The notes under the pieces: generated by a model
What the model was told of the DNA's origin: nothing
Seen by the model: only the letters and a program-made list of their open reading frames with translations
Database searches by the model: none
Program-made: the position numbers and the translations under genes
Assembly (NCBI RefSeq): GCF_025195125.1
Contig: NZ_JAMGSL010000018.1
Coordinates: forward strand, 1 to 64,000
Origin: Streptomyces sp. Je 1-79
Lineage (GTDB): Bacteria; Actinomycetota; Actinomycetes; Streptomycetales; Streptomycetaceae
Reading direction: 5' to 3'
Length of the DNA stretch: 64,000 nt
In this document: positions 34,554 through 42,544 of the stretch, piece after piece
Position numbering within the stretch: position 1 is the first letter of the stretch
Layout: every line of letters starts with the position of its first letter

Positions 34554-35321
34554 ATGACCGTCACTCTCGTACCCGAAGTCGACCTCTCCGCCGTCGTCGC
34601 GGAGCAGCCCGATCCCCTGGTCTTCGCCACCGTCTCGGGCGCCCATCTGTACGGATTCCCGTCGCGGGACTCGGACGTGGACCTGCGCGGCGCCCACCGG
34701 CTGCCGGTGGAGGGGCTGATCGGGCTGCGCGAGCCCGAGGAGACGCGCAGCAGGATGTGGGACCGGGACGGCGTGGAGATGGACCTCGTCACGCACGACG
34801 TGCGCAAGTTCGTCCGGCTGATGCTGCGCCGCAACGGCTACGTGCTGGAGCAGCTGCTCTCCCCGCTGGTCGTCCACACCTCCGACGCCCACGCCGAGCT
34901 GGTCTCCCTGGCGCCGCGCGTGCTCACCGGCCACCACGCGCACCACTACCGGGGGTTCGCGGGGACGCAGTGGCGCCTCTTCGAGAAGACCGAGGAGCTG
35001 AAGCCCCTGCTCTACACCCTCCGGGCGCTGCTCACCGGCATCCATCTGATGCGCTCCGGCGAGGTCCAGGCCCATCTGCCCACGCTCGTCGGAGAGGTCG
35101 CCGAGGCCCCCGCGTACGTCGGGGAGCTGATCGAGGCGAAGGCGGCGGCCGAGCACGGGCGGGCCGCGGTGGACCTCGGGCGCGTCCGGGAGGACGTGGA
35201 GGCGCTGCACGGGGTGCTGGACGCCGCGCAGGCGACGACGGCGCTCGGGGAGGCCCCGGGGGCGCTGGAGGCCCTGGACGACTTCGTCGTGCGGGTCCGG
35301 CTACAGGGCGCGCAAGGCTGA
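34554..35321 (+). CDS. Nucleotidyltransferase, DNA polymerase beta superfamily (COG3541-like)
   Basis: Encodes 255 aa from ATG 34554; a GTG at 34527 overlapping the upstream stop (GTGA) is the alternative. The motif SGAHLYGFPSRDSDVDLRG (about 24-42) is the Pol-beta catalytic motif with two Asp. The third carboxylate may be in VEMDLVTHDV. A helical region follows (LRRNGYVLEQLLSPLVV). COG3541 proteins are predicted nucleotidyltransferases with unknown targets. It ends the NAD operon and overlaps the next gene tail to tail by 21 bp. Confidence 0.88.
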   Translation: MTVTLVPEVDLSAVVAEQPDPLVFATVSGAHLYGFPSRDSDVDLRGAHRLPVEGLIGLREPEETRSRMWDRDGVEMDLVTHDVRKFVRLMLRRNGYVLEQLLSPLVVHTSDAHAELVSLAPRVLTGHHAHHYRGFAGTQWRLFEKTEELKPLLYTLRALLTGIHLMRSGEVQAHLPTLVGEVAEAPAYVGELIEAKAAAEHGRAAVDLGRVREDVEALHGVLDAAQATTALGEAPGALEALDDFVVRVRLQGAQG

Positions 35322-35990
35322 CGCGCGGCGGGCGCGGATCAGGAAGTCCTCGACGCGGGCGTGGTCGGGGGCGCCCGGCAGCGGGGAGCCGGCGGCCGCC
35401 GCGTCCGCCTCCTCGGTGAGGCGGGTCATCCAGGACTCGACCTCCGCCCAGGGGACCTCCCCGCGCTTCACCGCCAGGAGGCGGTCCCGGTCGGTGCCGA
35501 CGTGGATGGTCAGCTCGCCGGTGCGCAGCAGGTCGCGGCAGCTCATCAGCAGCCGCAGCAGATGCATCGCGTGCTTCCAGCGCGGATGACCGTACTGGCG
35601 GACGTCCGCGTCGAGCTTCCTGCGCTGCCCGCCGGCGTACCGGACGAAGGTCTGGTGCGCCTGGCGGGAGAGGAAGGCCCCGCGCAGCGCGACCAGTTCG
35701 CGGCCGGTGTCGTCGATGTGCTCGACGACTGGGGAGTGCAGACACTCCAGGACGTTCGGGTTCGCGCGCAGCGCCAGCTCGCAGAACCGTTCCAGCTCCC
35801 AGCTGAACTGCTCCTGCGAGGGTCCCTCCACATGCGCCGGCGGCTTGTCGAAACGCCAGAAGAGCGGCGTCGGGGCGAGGAAGACGCCCCGGCGGTCGGT
35901 GTCGCTGTCCTCGGTCTCCAGACCGAAGGCGCGCGACCCCATGACACAGGAGTAGATCGTGTGGTCGCGCACCAGGTCTGCCGAAGTCAT
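35301..35990 (-). CDS. Second nucleotidyltransferase, COG3541-like paralogue
   Basis: Encodes 229 aa from ATG 35990. The motif MGSRAFGLETEDSDTDRRG (about 17-35) aligns with the neighbour's, as do the following blocks (FCELALRANPNVLECLHSPVV versus LRRNGYVLEQLLSPLVV, and the MHLLRLLMSCRDLLRTGEL block versus LLYTLRALLTGIHLMRSGEV). It is thus a diverged paralogue encoded on the opposite strand. TAGCCT lies 7 nt before the ATG and overlaps the Rieske gene stop, suggesting its own leaderless promoter. Substrate unknown. Confidence 0.88.
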   Translation of the reverse strand: MTSADLVRDHTIYSCVMGSRAFGLETEDSDTDRRGVFLAPTPLFWRFDKPPAHVEGPSQEQFSWELERFCELALRANPNVLECLHSPVVEHIDDTGRELVALRGAFLSRQAHQTFVRYAGGQRRKLDADVRQYGHPRWKHAMHLLRLLMSCRDLLRTGELTIHVGTDRDRLLAVKRGEVPWAEVESWMTRLTEEADAAAAGSPLPGAPDHARVEDFLIRARRASALRAL

Positions 35991-35997
35991 GCGGGCC

Positions 35998-36003
35998 AGG
36001 CTA
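35998..36003 (-). promoter_or_regulatory. Putative -10 box of leaderless promoter inside Rieske stop codon
   Basis: TAGCCT on the minus strand lies 7 nt before the ATG at 35990 and its first three bases are the TAG stop of the Rieske gene. Confidence 0.5.
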
Positions 36004-36480
36004 CGCGAGGGTGATCGACTCCCCCGACACGGTGATCTGCTCGGCCGGCAGCGGGCGCGTGGCCGGTCCGTTGACCACCGAGCCGTCCGTGATACGGAAC
36101 TTGGAGCCGTGACAGGCGCAGTCGATCGTGCCGTTCTCGACCTTGGCGACGATGCAGCCCTGGTGGGTGCAGATCGCCGAGAACGCCTTGAAGTCGCCGG
36201 CCGTCGGCTGGGTGACGACGATCTTCTCCTCCTTGAAGATCGTGCCGCCGCCGACCGGGATGTCGGCCGTCTCGGTGAGTTCCTCCCCGCCGGGCTCCGA
36301 GGCCTCGGAGGCCTCCGGCTCCGACGTCGTGTCGGTGTCCGTGCCGGTGTCCGTGGCCGCCGGGGTGGTGGTCGTACCGCCGTCCGAGTCGCCGTCGGAG
36401 CCGCAGCCGGCGGTCAGGGCGGCGACGGAACCCGCACCGGCCAGCAGCACGGTACGGCGGGGCGTGGTCTCTGGAGTCAT
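36001..36480 (-). CDS. Rieske [2Fe-2S] lipoprotein
   Basis: Encodes 159 aa from ATG 36480. RRTVLLAGAGSVAALTAGC combines a twin-arginine-like pair with a lipobox (LTAGC), so the protein is probably exported by Tat and anchored to the membrane outside. A Ser/Thr/Asp/Glu linker (25-75) precedes the Rieske fold with CTHQGC (about 110) and CACHGSKF (about 128) cluster ligands (two Cys, two His). It is not part of a bc1 operon here. Role: electron transfer of unknown partner. Confidence 0.93.
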   Translation of the reverse strand: MTPETTPRRTVLLAGAGSVAALTAGCGSDGDSDGGTTTTPAATDTGTDTDTTSEPEASEASEPGGEELTETADIPVGGGTIFKEEKIVVTQPTAGDFKAFSAICTHQGCIVAKVENGTIDCACHGSKFRITDGSVVNGPATRPLPAEQITVSGESITLA

Positions 36481-36525
36481 GCCGTACAGCTTGGTCGCGC
36501 GCCCGGGCCGAGGTCCGCAACACGC

Positions 36526-36861
36526 CTAGACCCAGGGCGTCAGCTCCCTCGCACGGCCGTCGGAGTCCCGGCGCACCTCCAGCACCGCGGTCACGGCCGC
36601 CCTCTCGACCGGCCCGTAGACGTGCGGGAAGAGCACGTCCTCCGACCCCTCCCAGCGCACCTCGGCGCTGAGCCGGGTCTCGTCGAGGACCAGCACCAGG
36701 AGCGGACCGGGCACATCCCGGTAGTGGGCGTCCGCGACGGTCAGCGCCGCCGTCTCGTCCGGGGAGCAGTGGACGAATCCCTCGGAGGCCAGGGTGGGCG
36801 GGGCGTAGGGGCGGTCGGGATCGGCGGACCATTCGTCCAGCGGTACCACGTGCAGCAGCAT
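36526..36861 (-). CDS. DUF952 family protein
   Basis: Encodes 111 aa from ATG 36861 (MLLHVVPLDEWSADPDRPY). Blocks LASEGFVHCSPDE and RWEGSEDVLFPHVYGPV are typical of DUF952, a small cytosolic family of unknown activity. Upstream in-frame codons are non-conserved. No convincing RBS is seen before the ATG. Confidence 0.88.
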   Translation of the reverse strand: MLLHVVPLDEWSADPDRPYAPPTLASEGFVHCSPDETAALTVADAHYRDVPGPLLVLVLDETRLSAEVRWEGSEDVLFPHVYGPVERAAVTAVLEVRRDSDGRARELTPWV

Positions 36862-36968
36862 GCCGACAGTTCTACCGCGTCTCCCGTGACCGCCGGATAC
36901 GCCGAGTGGCGGCACGGTCCGGACTGGGTGACATTGACCGTGTTCCGTACCGGACGAAAGGCAGGACG

Positions 36969-37391
36969 ATGGCAGGAAACGATCTCGGCAGCCTCCTCGG
37001 AGGTCTCCTCGGAGGCCCCGCAGGCGGGCAGGGCGGCAGCGGCGGGAACATCCTCGGCTCGCTGCTCGGCGCGCTGATGGCCGGCAAGGGCGGCGCCGAC
37101 GGCGGCAACCCCCTCGGCGGTCTGATGGACATGCTGACCAGGTCGGGCCTCGCCGACCAGGCCCAGTCCTGGATCGGCGCCGGTCAGAACCAGCCCGTCA
37201 GCGGTGAGCAGATCGCCCAGGCCCTGCCGGACTCGACCCTGCAACAGGTCGCGGCCGACGCCGGTGTCAGCACGACCGAGGCCGCCGACCAGATCGCCCA
37301 GGTCCTGCCGCAGGCCGTGGACAAGCTGACCCCCGCCGGACAGGTGCCCACGGAATCCCTCGAGGACCTCATCCGCAAGCAGAACCTGTGA
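36969..37391 (+). CDS. YidB-like (DUF937) family protein
   Basis: Encodes 140 aa from ATG 36969 with AGGACG upstream. The N-terminal half is Gly/Leu-rich (NDLGSLLGGLLGGPAGG). The C-terminal half has QAQSWIGAGQNQPVSGEQIA and the helical block LQQVAADAGVSTTEAADQIAQ, as in YidB. No signal peptide. Function unknown. Confidence 0.87.
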   Translation: MAGNDLGSLLGGLLGGPAGGQGGSGGNILGSLLGALMAGKGGADGGNPLGGLMDMLTRSGLADQAQSWIGAGQNQPVSGEQIAQALPDSTLQQVAADAGVSTTEAADQIAQVLPQAVDKLTPAGQVPTESLEDLIRKQNL

Positions 37392-37403
37392 CCCGAGCCA
37401 CGT

Positions 37404-37439
37404 GCGGCGGCCGCCCTCGTCTCGGAGGGCGGTCGCCGC
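37404..37439 (+). terminator. Hairpin after YidB-like gene
   Basis: GCGGCGGCCGCCCTC pairs with GAGGGCGGTCGCCGC over 15 bp with one G/T wobble and a 6-nt loop GTCTCG. It starts 12 nt after the stop; no T-tract. Confidence 0.75.
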
Positions 37440-37462
37440 GACGGCGTGTCCGCACGGCTGAC

Positions 37463-37468
37463 TAGGCT
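37463..37468 (+). promoter_or_regulatory. Candidate -10 of the aroH-tyrA promoter
   Basis: TAGGCT lies about 48 nt upstream of GTG 37516. The RBS AAGGAG at 37504-37509 shows a leadered mRNA. No clear -35 was found. Confidence 0.4.
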
Positions 37469-37515
37469 GATCCGAGCACTTTCGAAGGATTCGCAGGTCG
37501 GACAAGGAGCATGAC

Positions 37516-37878
37516 GTGGCGGTACGAGCGGTCCGAGGCGCCGTCCAGCTGGAACGGGACGACGCCGGACACATGCACGAGCAGGTCGAGGAGCTGCTCA
37601 CCGCCGTCCTGGAGCGCAACGGGCTCACCGCCGACGACCTGATCAGCATCTGGTTCACCGCGACGCCCGATCTGCACAGCGACTTCCCGGCCGCGGCCGC
37701 CCGCCGGATCGGCATCGTCGACGTGCCGCTGATCTGCGCACAGGAGCTGGACATCGAGGGTGCCATGCCGAGGGTCGTACGCCTCCTCGCACACGTCGAG
37801 TCGGAGCTGCCCAAGTCCGCGATCGCGCACGTGTACCTCGGTGCCGCGGCCGCCCTGCGCAAGGACATCGCCCAGTGA
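37516..37878 (+). CDS. aroH: Chorismate mutase, AroH class
   Basis: Encodes 120 aa from GTG 37516, RBS AAGGAG 6 nt upstream. Begins AVRAVRGAVQLERDD and contains WFTATPDLHSDFPAAAAR and LICAQELDIEGAM, as in the trimeric AroH/Bacillus-type chorismate mutase. It converts chorismate to prephenate. GTGA overlap with tyrA places the two consecutive steps of tyrosine synthesis in one operon. Confidence 0.96.
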   Translation: MAVRAVRGAVQLERDDAGHMHEQVEELLTAVLERNGLTADDLISIWFTATPDLHSDFPAAAARRIGIVDVPLICAQELDIEGAMPRVVRLLAHVESELPKSAIAHVYLGAAAALRKDIAQ

Positions 37879-38963
37879 GAACCGCCCTCGTCATCGGAAC
37901 CGGCCTGATCGGCACCTCGGCGGCCCTCGCGCTCGCCGGGCGCGGCATCACCGTCCACCTCCGCGACCACGACCCCGCCCGCGCGCGTACGGCGGCGGCG
38001 CTCGGCGCCGGGACGGACGAGGCGCCCGAGGGGCCCGTCGACCTCGCGATCGTCGCCGTACCCCCGGCGCACGTGGCCACCACGCTGGCCGCGGCGATGC
38101 GGGAGGGCGTCGCGCGCGGCTACCTGGACGTGGCGAGCGTCAAGGGCGGCCCGAAGCGGGAGCTGGAGGGGCTGGGGCTCGACCTCACCGCCTACATCGG
38201 GACGCACCCGATGTCCGGCAAGGAGCGCTCCGGGCCGCTGGCGGGCAGCGCGGACCTCTTCGAGGGGCGGCCGTGGGTCCTCACGCCGACCCGCGACACC
38301 GACACCGAGGTCCTGAACCTGGCCCTGGAGCTGGTCGCGCTCTGCCGCGCCGTCCCGGTCGTCATGGACGCGGACGCCCACGACCGCGCGGTCGCGCTCG
38401 TCTCGCACACCCCGCAGCTCGTCTCCTCGATGGTCGCCGCCCGCCTGGAGGAGGCGGACGAGACGGCGGTACGGCTGTGCGGCCAGGGCATCCGTGACGT
38501 CACCCGGATCGCCGCCTCCGACCCCCGCATGTGGGTCGAGATCCTGTCGGCGAACCCCGGTCCGGTCGCCGACATCCTCTCCGGCGTCGCGGCGGACCTC
38601 GACGAGACGGTCCGGGCGCTCCGCTCGCTCCAGTCCGCGGACGAGGACAAGCGCCGGGAGGGCACCAGCGGCGTCGAGGACGTCCTGCGCCGCGGCAACG
38701 CGGGGCGCGCGCGGGTCCCGGGCAAGCACGGCGCGGCTCCGGCGCAGTACGAGACCGTCGCCGTCCTCATCAGCGACCAGCCCGGCGAGCTGGCCCGGAT
38801 CTTCGCGGACGCCGGCCGGGCGGGCGTCAACATCGAGGACGTCCGCATCGAGCACGCGACCGGCCAGCAGGCGGGTCTGGTCCAGCTGATGGTGGAGCCC
38901 TCGGCGGCGCCCACCCTCGGCGCGGCCCTCAGGGAGAGGGGCTGGGCGCTCAGGACGGGGTGA
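37875..38963 (+). CDS. tyrA: Prephenate dehydrogenase
   Basis: Encodes 362 aa from GTG 37875 overlapping aroH. The Rossmann motif is VIGTGLIGTSAALAL; substrate region THPMSGKERSGPLAGSADLF; a C-terminal ACT-like domain lies at about 280-362 (VAVLISDQPGELARIFADAG and VNIEDVRIEH) for possible feedback control by tyrosine. It oxidises prephenate to 4-hydroxyphenylpyruvate with NAD. Length normal. Confidence 0.96.
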   Translation: MRTALVIGTGLIGTSAALALAGRGITVHLRDHDPARARTAAALGAGTDEAPEGPVDLAIVAVPPAHVATTLAAAMREGVARGYLDVASVKGGPKRELEGLGLDLTAYIGTHPMSGKERSGPLAGSADLFEGRPWVLTPTRDTDTEVLNLALELVALCRAVPVVMDADAHDRAVALVSHTPQLVSSMVAARLEEADETAVRLCGQGIRDVTRIAASDPRMWVEILSANPGPVADILSGVAADLDETVRALRSLQSADEDKRREGTSGVEDVLRRGNAGRARVPGKHGAAPAQYETVAVLISDQPGELARIFADAGRAGVNIEDVRIEHATGQQAGLVQLMVEPSAAPTLGAALRERGWALRTG

Positions 38964-39072
38964 CGGTGACGGGAGGGGCGGATGCGCCCGCCCTTCCTCA
39001 CACCACCCCCCGGCGGGGGCTCCGCCCGCCCCGGTCCGCGACCGCTCGGCCGAATGGGTTCCTGGGACTCGG

Positions 39073-39078
39073 TAACCT
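39073..39078 (+). promoter_or_regulatory. Candidate cmk promoter -10
   Basis: TAACCT lies 61 nt before GTG 39139, with AGGAAGG at 39121-39127 as RBS. The -35 region is not recognisable. Confidence 0.35.
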
Positions 39079-39138
39079 TGTGTAGGCCGCGCATGTCCGC
39101 GAGGCCGCACCGCTCACCCCAGGAAGGTGTTCCCCACC

Positions 39139-39840
39139 GTGGAAACCGTGATCGTCGCCATCGACGGGCCCTCCGGCACGGGCAAGTCGAGCACCTCGAA
39201 GGCGGTCGCCGCCACGCTGGGGCTGAGCTACCTGGACACCGGCGCGCAGTACCGGGCGATCACGTGGTGGATGATCAGCAACGGTGTCGACGTCGACGAC
39301 GCCGAGGCCGTCGCCAACGCCGCCGCCAAGCCGTTCATCGTCTCCGGCACCGACCCGGCCCGGCCGACGATCACCGTCGACGGCGCCGACGCCGCCGGGC
39401 CGATCCGTACCGAGGAGGTCACCTCCAAGGTCAGCGCCGTCAGCGCCGTTCCCGAGGTGCGGGCCCGTATCACCGAGCTGCAGCGGTCCATCGCCAAGGA
39501 GGCGAAGGGCGGCATCGTCGTCGAGGGCCGTGACATCGGCACCACGGTCCTGCCGGACGCCGACCTCAAGATCTTCCTCACCGCGTCCCCCGAGGCCCGC
39601 GCCGCCCGCCGCTCCGGCGAGCTCAAGGGCGTCGACGTGGCCGCCACCCAGCAGGCCCTGATCAAGCGGGACGCGGCCGACTCCAGCCGTAAGACCTCCC
39701 CGCTCGCCAAGGCCGACGACGCCGTCGAGGTCGACACCACCGACCTCACGCTCGACCAGGTCGTCGAATGCGTCGTGACGCTGGTCGAGGACCGGCGGAG
39801 CGCGGCCGACAGCACGGAGAAGAGGGCGGCCGCGCAGTGA
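39139..39840 (+). CDS. cmk: Cytidylate kinase
   Basis: Encodes 233 aa from GTG 39139, chosen because AGGAAGG (39121-39127) is upstream; a GTG at 39127 overlaps that RBS. P-loop AIDGPSGTGKSSTSKAVA, then YLDTGAQYRAITWW, VEGRDIGTTVLPDADLKIFL and KRDAADSSRKTSPL identify CMP kinase. It phosphorylates CMP/dCMP. The cmk-plsC-der order is conserved in actinobacteria. Confidence 0.97.
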   Translation: METVIVAIDGPSGTGKSSTSKAVAATLGLSYLDTGAQYRAITWWMISNGVDVDDAEAVANAAAKPFIVSGTDPARPTITVDGADAAGPIRTEEVTSKVSAVSAVPEVRARITELQRSIAKEAKGGIVVEGRDIGTTVLPDADLKIFLTASPEARAARRSGELKGVDVAATQQALIKRDAADSSRKTSPLAKADDAVEVDTTDLTLDQVVECVVTLVEDRRSAADSTEKRAAAQ

Positions 39841-40481
39841 CCGAACCCTCCGCGAAGGGTGCCGCCGTCGGGCGCGGGATCGGCATCGGGCTGATGTACG
39901 GCCTGTGGAGACCGCGCGTCCTCGGCGCCTGGCGGGTGCCGGCCGCCGGACCCGTCATCTTCGCCGTCAACCACGCGCACAACATCGACGGCCCCATGCT
40001 CATGGGCACGGCCCCCCGCCCGGTGCACTTCCTCATCAAGAAGGAAGCCTTCGTCGGGCCCCTCGGGCCCTTCCTGGAGGGCATCGGGCAGCTCAAGGTC
40101 GACCGGGACAGCACCGACCGCAAGGCGATAGGCAACGCCCTCGCGGTCCTGGAGAACGGCGGCGTCCTCGGGATCTTCCCCGAGGGCACCCGCGGCGAGG
40201 GCGACTTCGCCTCCCTGCGCGCCGGCCTCGCCTACTTCGCCGTCCGCAGCGGGGCGCCGATCGTCCCGGTGGCCGTTCTGGGAAGTTCCCAGCGCCGCGG
40301 ACGGTTGGTCAAGGCACTGCCCCCGCTGCGCAGCCGTGTCGACGTCGTCTTCGGCGAGGCCTTCGAGGCCGGGGACGGCAGCGGCCGGCGCACCCGCAAG
40401 GCGTTGGACGACGCCACCGTACGTATTCAGGAGCGGCTGACCGCCCACCTGAAGGACGCCAGGCGCCTCACCGGGCGCTGA
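39837..40481 (+). CDS. 1-acyl-sn-glycerol-3-phosphate acyltransferase (PlsC family)
   Basis: Encodes 214 aa from GTG 39837, GTGA overlap with cmk. The HX4D motif is in VNHAHNIDGPML, FPEGTRGEG is the second acyltransferase motif, and LKVDRDSTDRKAIGNAL lies between. It acylates lysophosphatidate or a related lysolipid at the membrane. One hydrophobic N-terminal stretch may anchor it. Exact acceptor unverified. Confidence 0.93.
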   Translation: MTEPSAKGAAVGRGIGIGLMYGLWRPRVLGAWRVPAAGPVIFAVNHAHNIDGPMLMGTAPRPVHFLIKKEAFVGPLGPFLEGIGQLKVDRDSTDRKAIGNALAVLENGGVLGIFPEGTRGEGDFASLRAGLAYFAVRSGAPIVPVAVLGSSQRRGRLVKALPPLRSRVDVVFGEAFEAGDGSGRRTRKALDDATVRIQERLTAHLKDARRLTGR

Positions 40482-40551
40482 GCGAGACTCTGAGTAGTGG
40501 GCCCCGGGGCTCGGGGACCCACCGACCACGAATGATCAAGGAACGGACTTC

Positions 40552-42000
40552 ATGAACGACCAGCACGACCACGGGGCACTTGGCGACGCCGAGTACGCGG
40601 AGTTCATGGAGCTCGCCGCGGAAGAGGGCTTCGACATCGAGGAGGTCGAAGGCGCGATCGAGGAGGCAGGGCACGGCCCGCTCCCCGTGCTCGCCGTCGT
40701 CGGCCGCCCCAATGTCGGCAAGTCGACCCTGGTGAACCGGATCATCGGCCGTCGCGAGGCCGTCGTCGAGGACAAGCCCGGCGTCACCCGCGACCGCGTC
40801 ACCTACGAGGCCGAGTGGGCCGGCCGCCGCTTCAAGGTCGTCGACACCGGCGGCTGGGAGCAGGACGTGCTCGGCATCGACGCCTCCGTCGCCGCCCAGG
40901 CCGAGTACGCCATCGAGGCCGCCGACGCGTGTGTCTTCGTCGTGGACGCCACGGTCGGCGCCACCGACACCGACGAGGCCGTCGTCAAGCTGCTGCGCCG
41001 CGCCGGCAAGCCCGTCGTGCTCTGTGCCAACAAGGTCGACGGCCCCTCCGGCGAGGCCGACGCCACCGCCCTGTGGTCGCTGGGCCTCGGCGAGCCGTAC
41101 CCCGTCTCCTCGCTGCACGGCCGCGGCACGGGCGACATGCTCGACGCCGTCCTGGAGGCCCTGCCCGAGGCCCCCGCGCAGACCTTCGGCACCGCGATCG
41201 GCGGCCCGCGCCGGATCGCCCTGATCGGCCGCCCGAACGTCGGCAAGTCCTCCCTCCTGAACAAGGTCGCCAAGGAGGACCGCGTCGTCGTCAACGAGCT
41301 CGCGGGCACCACCCGCGACCCGGTCGACGAGCTGATCGAGCTCGGCGGCAAGACCTGGAAGTTCGTGGACACCGCCGGTATCCGCAAGAAGGTCCACCTC
41401 CAGGAGGGCGCGGACTACTACGCCTCCCTGCGCACCGCCGCCGCGGTCGAGAAGGCCGAGGTCGCGGTCGTCCTCATCGACACCACCGACAACATCTCGG
41501 TCCAGGACCAGCGCATCATCACGATGGCCGTCGAGTCGGGCCGTGCGCTCGTCATCGCGTACAACAAGTGGGACGAGCTCGACGAGGAGCGGCGCTACTA
41601 CCTGGAGCGCGAGATCGAGACCGAGATGCAGCAGGTCGCGTGGGCTCCCCGGGTCAACGTCTCCGCCAAGACCGGCCGTCACATGGACCGGCTCGTCCCG
41701 GCCATCGAGACCGCGCTCGCCGGCTGGGAGACCCGTGTCCCCACGGGCCGGCTGAACGCCTTCCTCGGCGAGCTGGTCGCCGCCCACCCGCACCCGGTCC
41801 GCGGCGGCAAGCAGCCCCGCATCCTGTTCGGTACGCAGGCGGGCACCAAGCCGCCCCGGTTCGTGCTCTTCGCCTCCGGCTTCCTGGAGGCCGGCTACCG
41901 CCGCTTCGTCGAGCGCCGGCTGCGCGAGGAGTTCGGCTTCGACGGCACGCCGATCCACATCTCGGTCCGGGTCCGCGAGAAGCGCGGCCGCAAGAAGTAG
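40552..42000 (+). CDS. der: Ribosome biogenesis GTPase Der
   Basis: Encodes 482 aa from ATG 40552, AAGGAACGG upstream. After an acidic N-terminal extension (about 1-45), two GTPase domains have G1 motifs GRPNVGKSTLVN and GRPNVGKSSLLN, G3 DTGGWE and DTAGIR, and G4 NKVD and NKWD. A C-terminal KH-like domain ends VREKRGRKK. Der binds the 50S subunit during assembly. All motifs intact. Confidence 0.98.
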   Translation: MNDQHDHGALGDAEYAEFMELAAEEGFDIEEVEGAIEEAGHGPLPVLAVVGRPNVGKSTLVNRIIGRREAVVEDKPGVTRDRVTYEAEWAGRRFKVVDTGGWEQDVLGIDASVAAQAEYAIEAADACVFVVDATVGATDTDEAVVKLLRRAGKPVVLCANKVDGPSGEADATALWSLGLGEPYPVSSLHGRGTGDMLDAVLEALPEAPAQTFGTAIGGPRRIALIGRPNVGKSSLLNKVAKEDRVVVNELAGTTRDPVDELIELGGKTWKFVDTAGIRKKVHLQEGADYYASLRTAAAVEKAEVAVVLIDTTDNISVQDQRIITMAVESGRALVIAYNKWDELDEERRYYLEREIETEMQQVAWAPRVNVSAKTGRHMDRLVPAIETALAGWETRVPTGRLNAFLGELVAAHPHPVRGGKQPRILFGTQAGTKPPRFVLFASGFLEAGYRRFVERRLREEFGFDGTPIHISVRVREKRGRKK

Positions 42001-42027
42001 TTCCGAGGACGTCGTCCGGAACGTGAC

Positions 42028-42070
42028 AACGGCCGAGGGCCGGGGCGGTGAGCCCCGGCCCTCGGCCGTT
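42028..42070. terminator. Bidirectional hairpin between der and convergent small gene
   Basis: A perfect 19-bp stem AACGGCCGAGGGCCGGGGC/GCCCCGGCCCTCGGCCGTT with a 5-nt loop lies 28 nt after der and 20 nt after the convergent gene. Confidence 0.88.
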
Positions 42071-42089
42071 CACGCGTGTTCCGCGGGTC

Positions 42090-42416
42090 CTACAGCCCTC
42101 TGCGTGGTCCCGGCGGAAGGGCGGCCGGGAGAGCCGCCGGAACGTGGTGCTGCGCCGACCACGCCACCGGATGCGCCGTGTGCCGGTGTCCGTGGCTTCC
42201 GTACAGACCCGTGCCCACCGGCGTCCCGAAGGCCCGGAAGGCCAGATCCTCCTCGCCGCTGCGATCACCCGGGAGAGTGCGGAAGGACCGGCGGTACTCC
42301 GAGTACAGCGCGTCGTAGATCGGCGTGGTCGACTCGCCTGCCGCGACGTCCTGCGCCGGACGCATGGACGGGATCGGACTCGGATAGGGCTGGCGGGGTG
42401 GGTCGTAAGTGTGCAC
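42090..42416 (-). CDS. Small hypothetical protein
   Basis: Encodes 108 aa from GTG 42416, or 91 aa from ATG 42365. The sequence YDPPRQPYPSPIPSMRP then IYDALYSEYRRSFRTLPGDR and LAFRAFG has codon bias typical of the window and a compact aromatic/basic core, then a His/Pro-rich tail. I recall similar short proteins in Streptomyces downstream of der. No domain recognised; no clear RBS decides the start. Confidence 0.6.
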   Translation of the reverse strand: MHTYDPPRQPYPSPIPSMRPAQDVAAGESTTPIYDALYSEYRRSFRTLPGDRSGEEDLAFRAFGTPVGTGLYGSHGHRHTAHPVAWSAQHHVPAALPAALPPGPRRGL

Positions 42417-42544
42417 GTACGTGCCAACGACCCCGCCCTCCGTCGGATGCGGGCGGCTCTCGGAAAGAGACGGCCGCCGGGGCCGGGGGACGGCCGGACC
42501 GACGCGGACGTACCGCGGCTCCGTTCCGGCCCGCCCGTGCTCCG

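Noticed and set aside
34527..35990. Toxin-antitoxin module (MNT nucleotidyltransferase with HEPN toxin)
   Set aside because: Both proteins are larger COG3541-type nucleotidyltransferases and no HEPN-like partner lies nearby.
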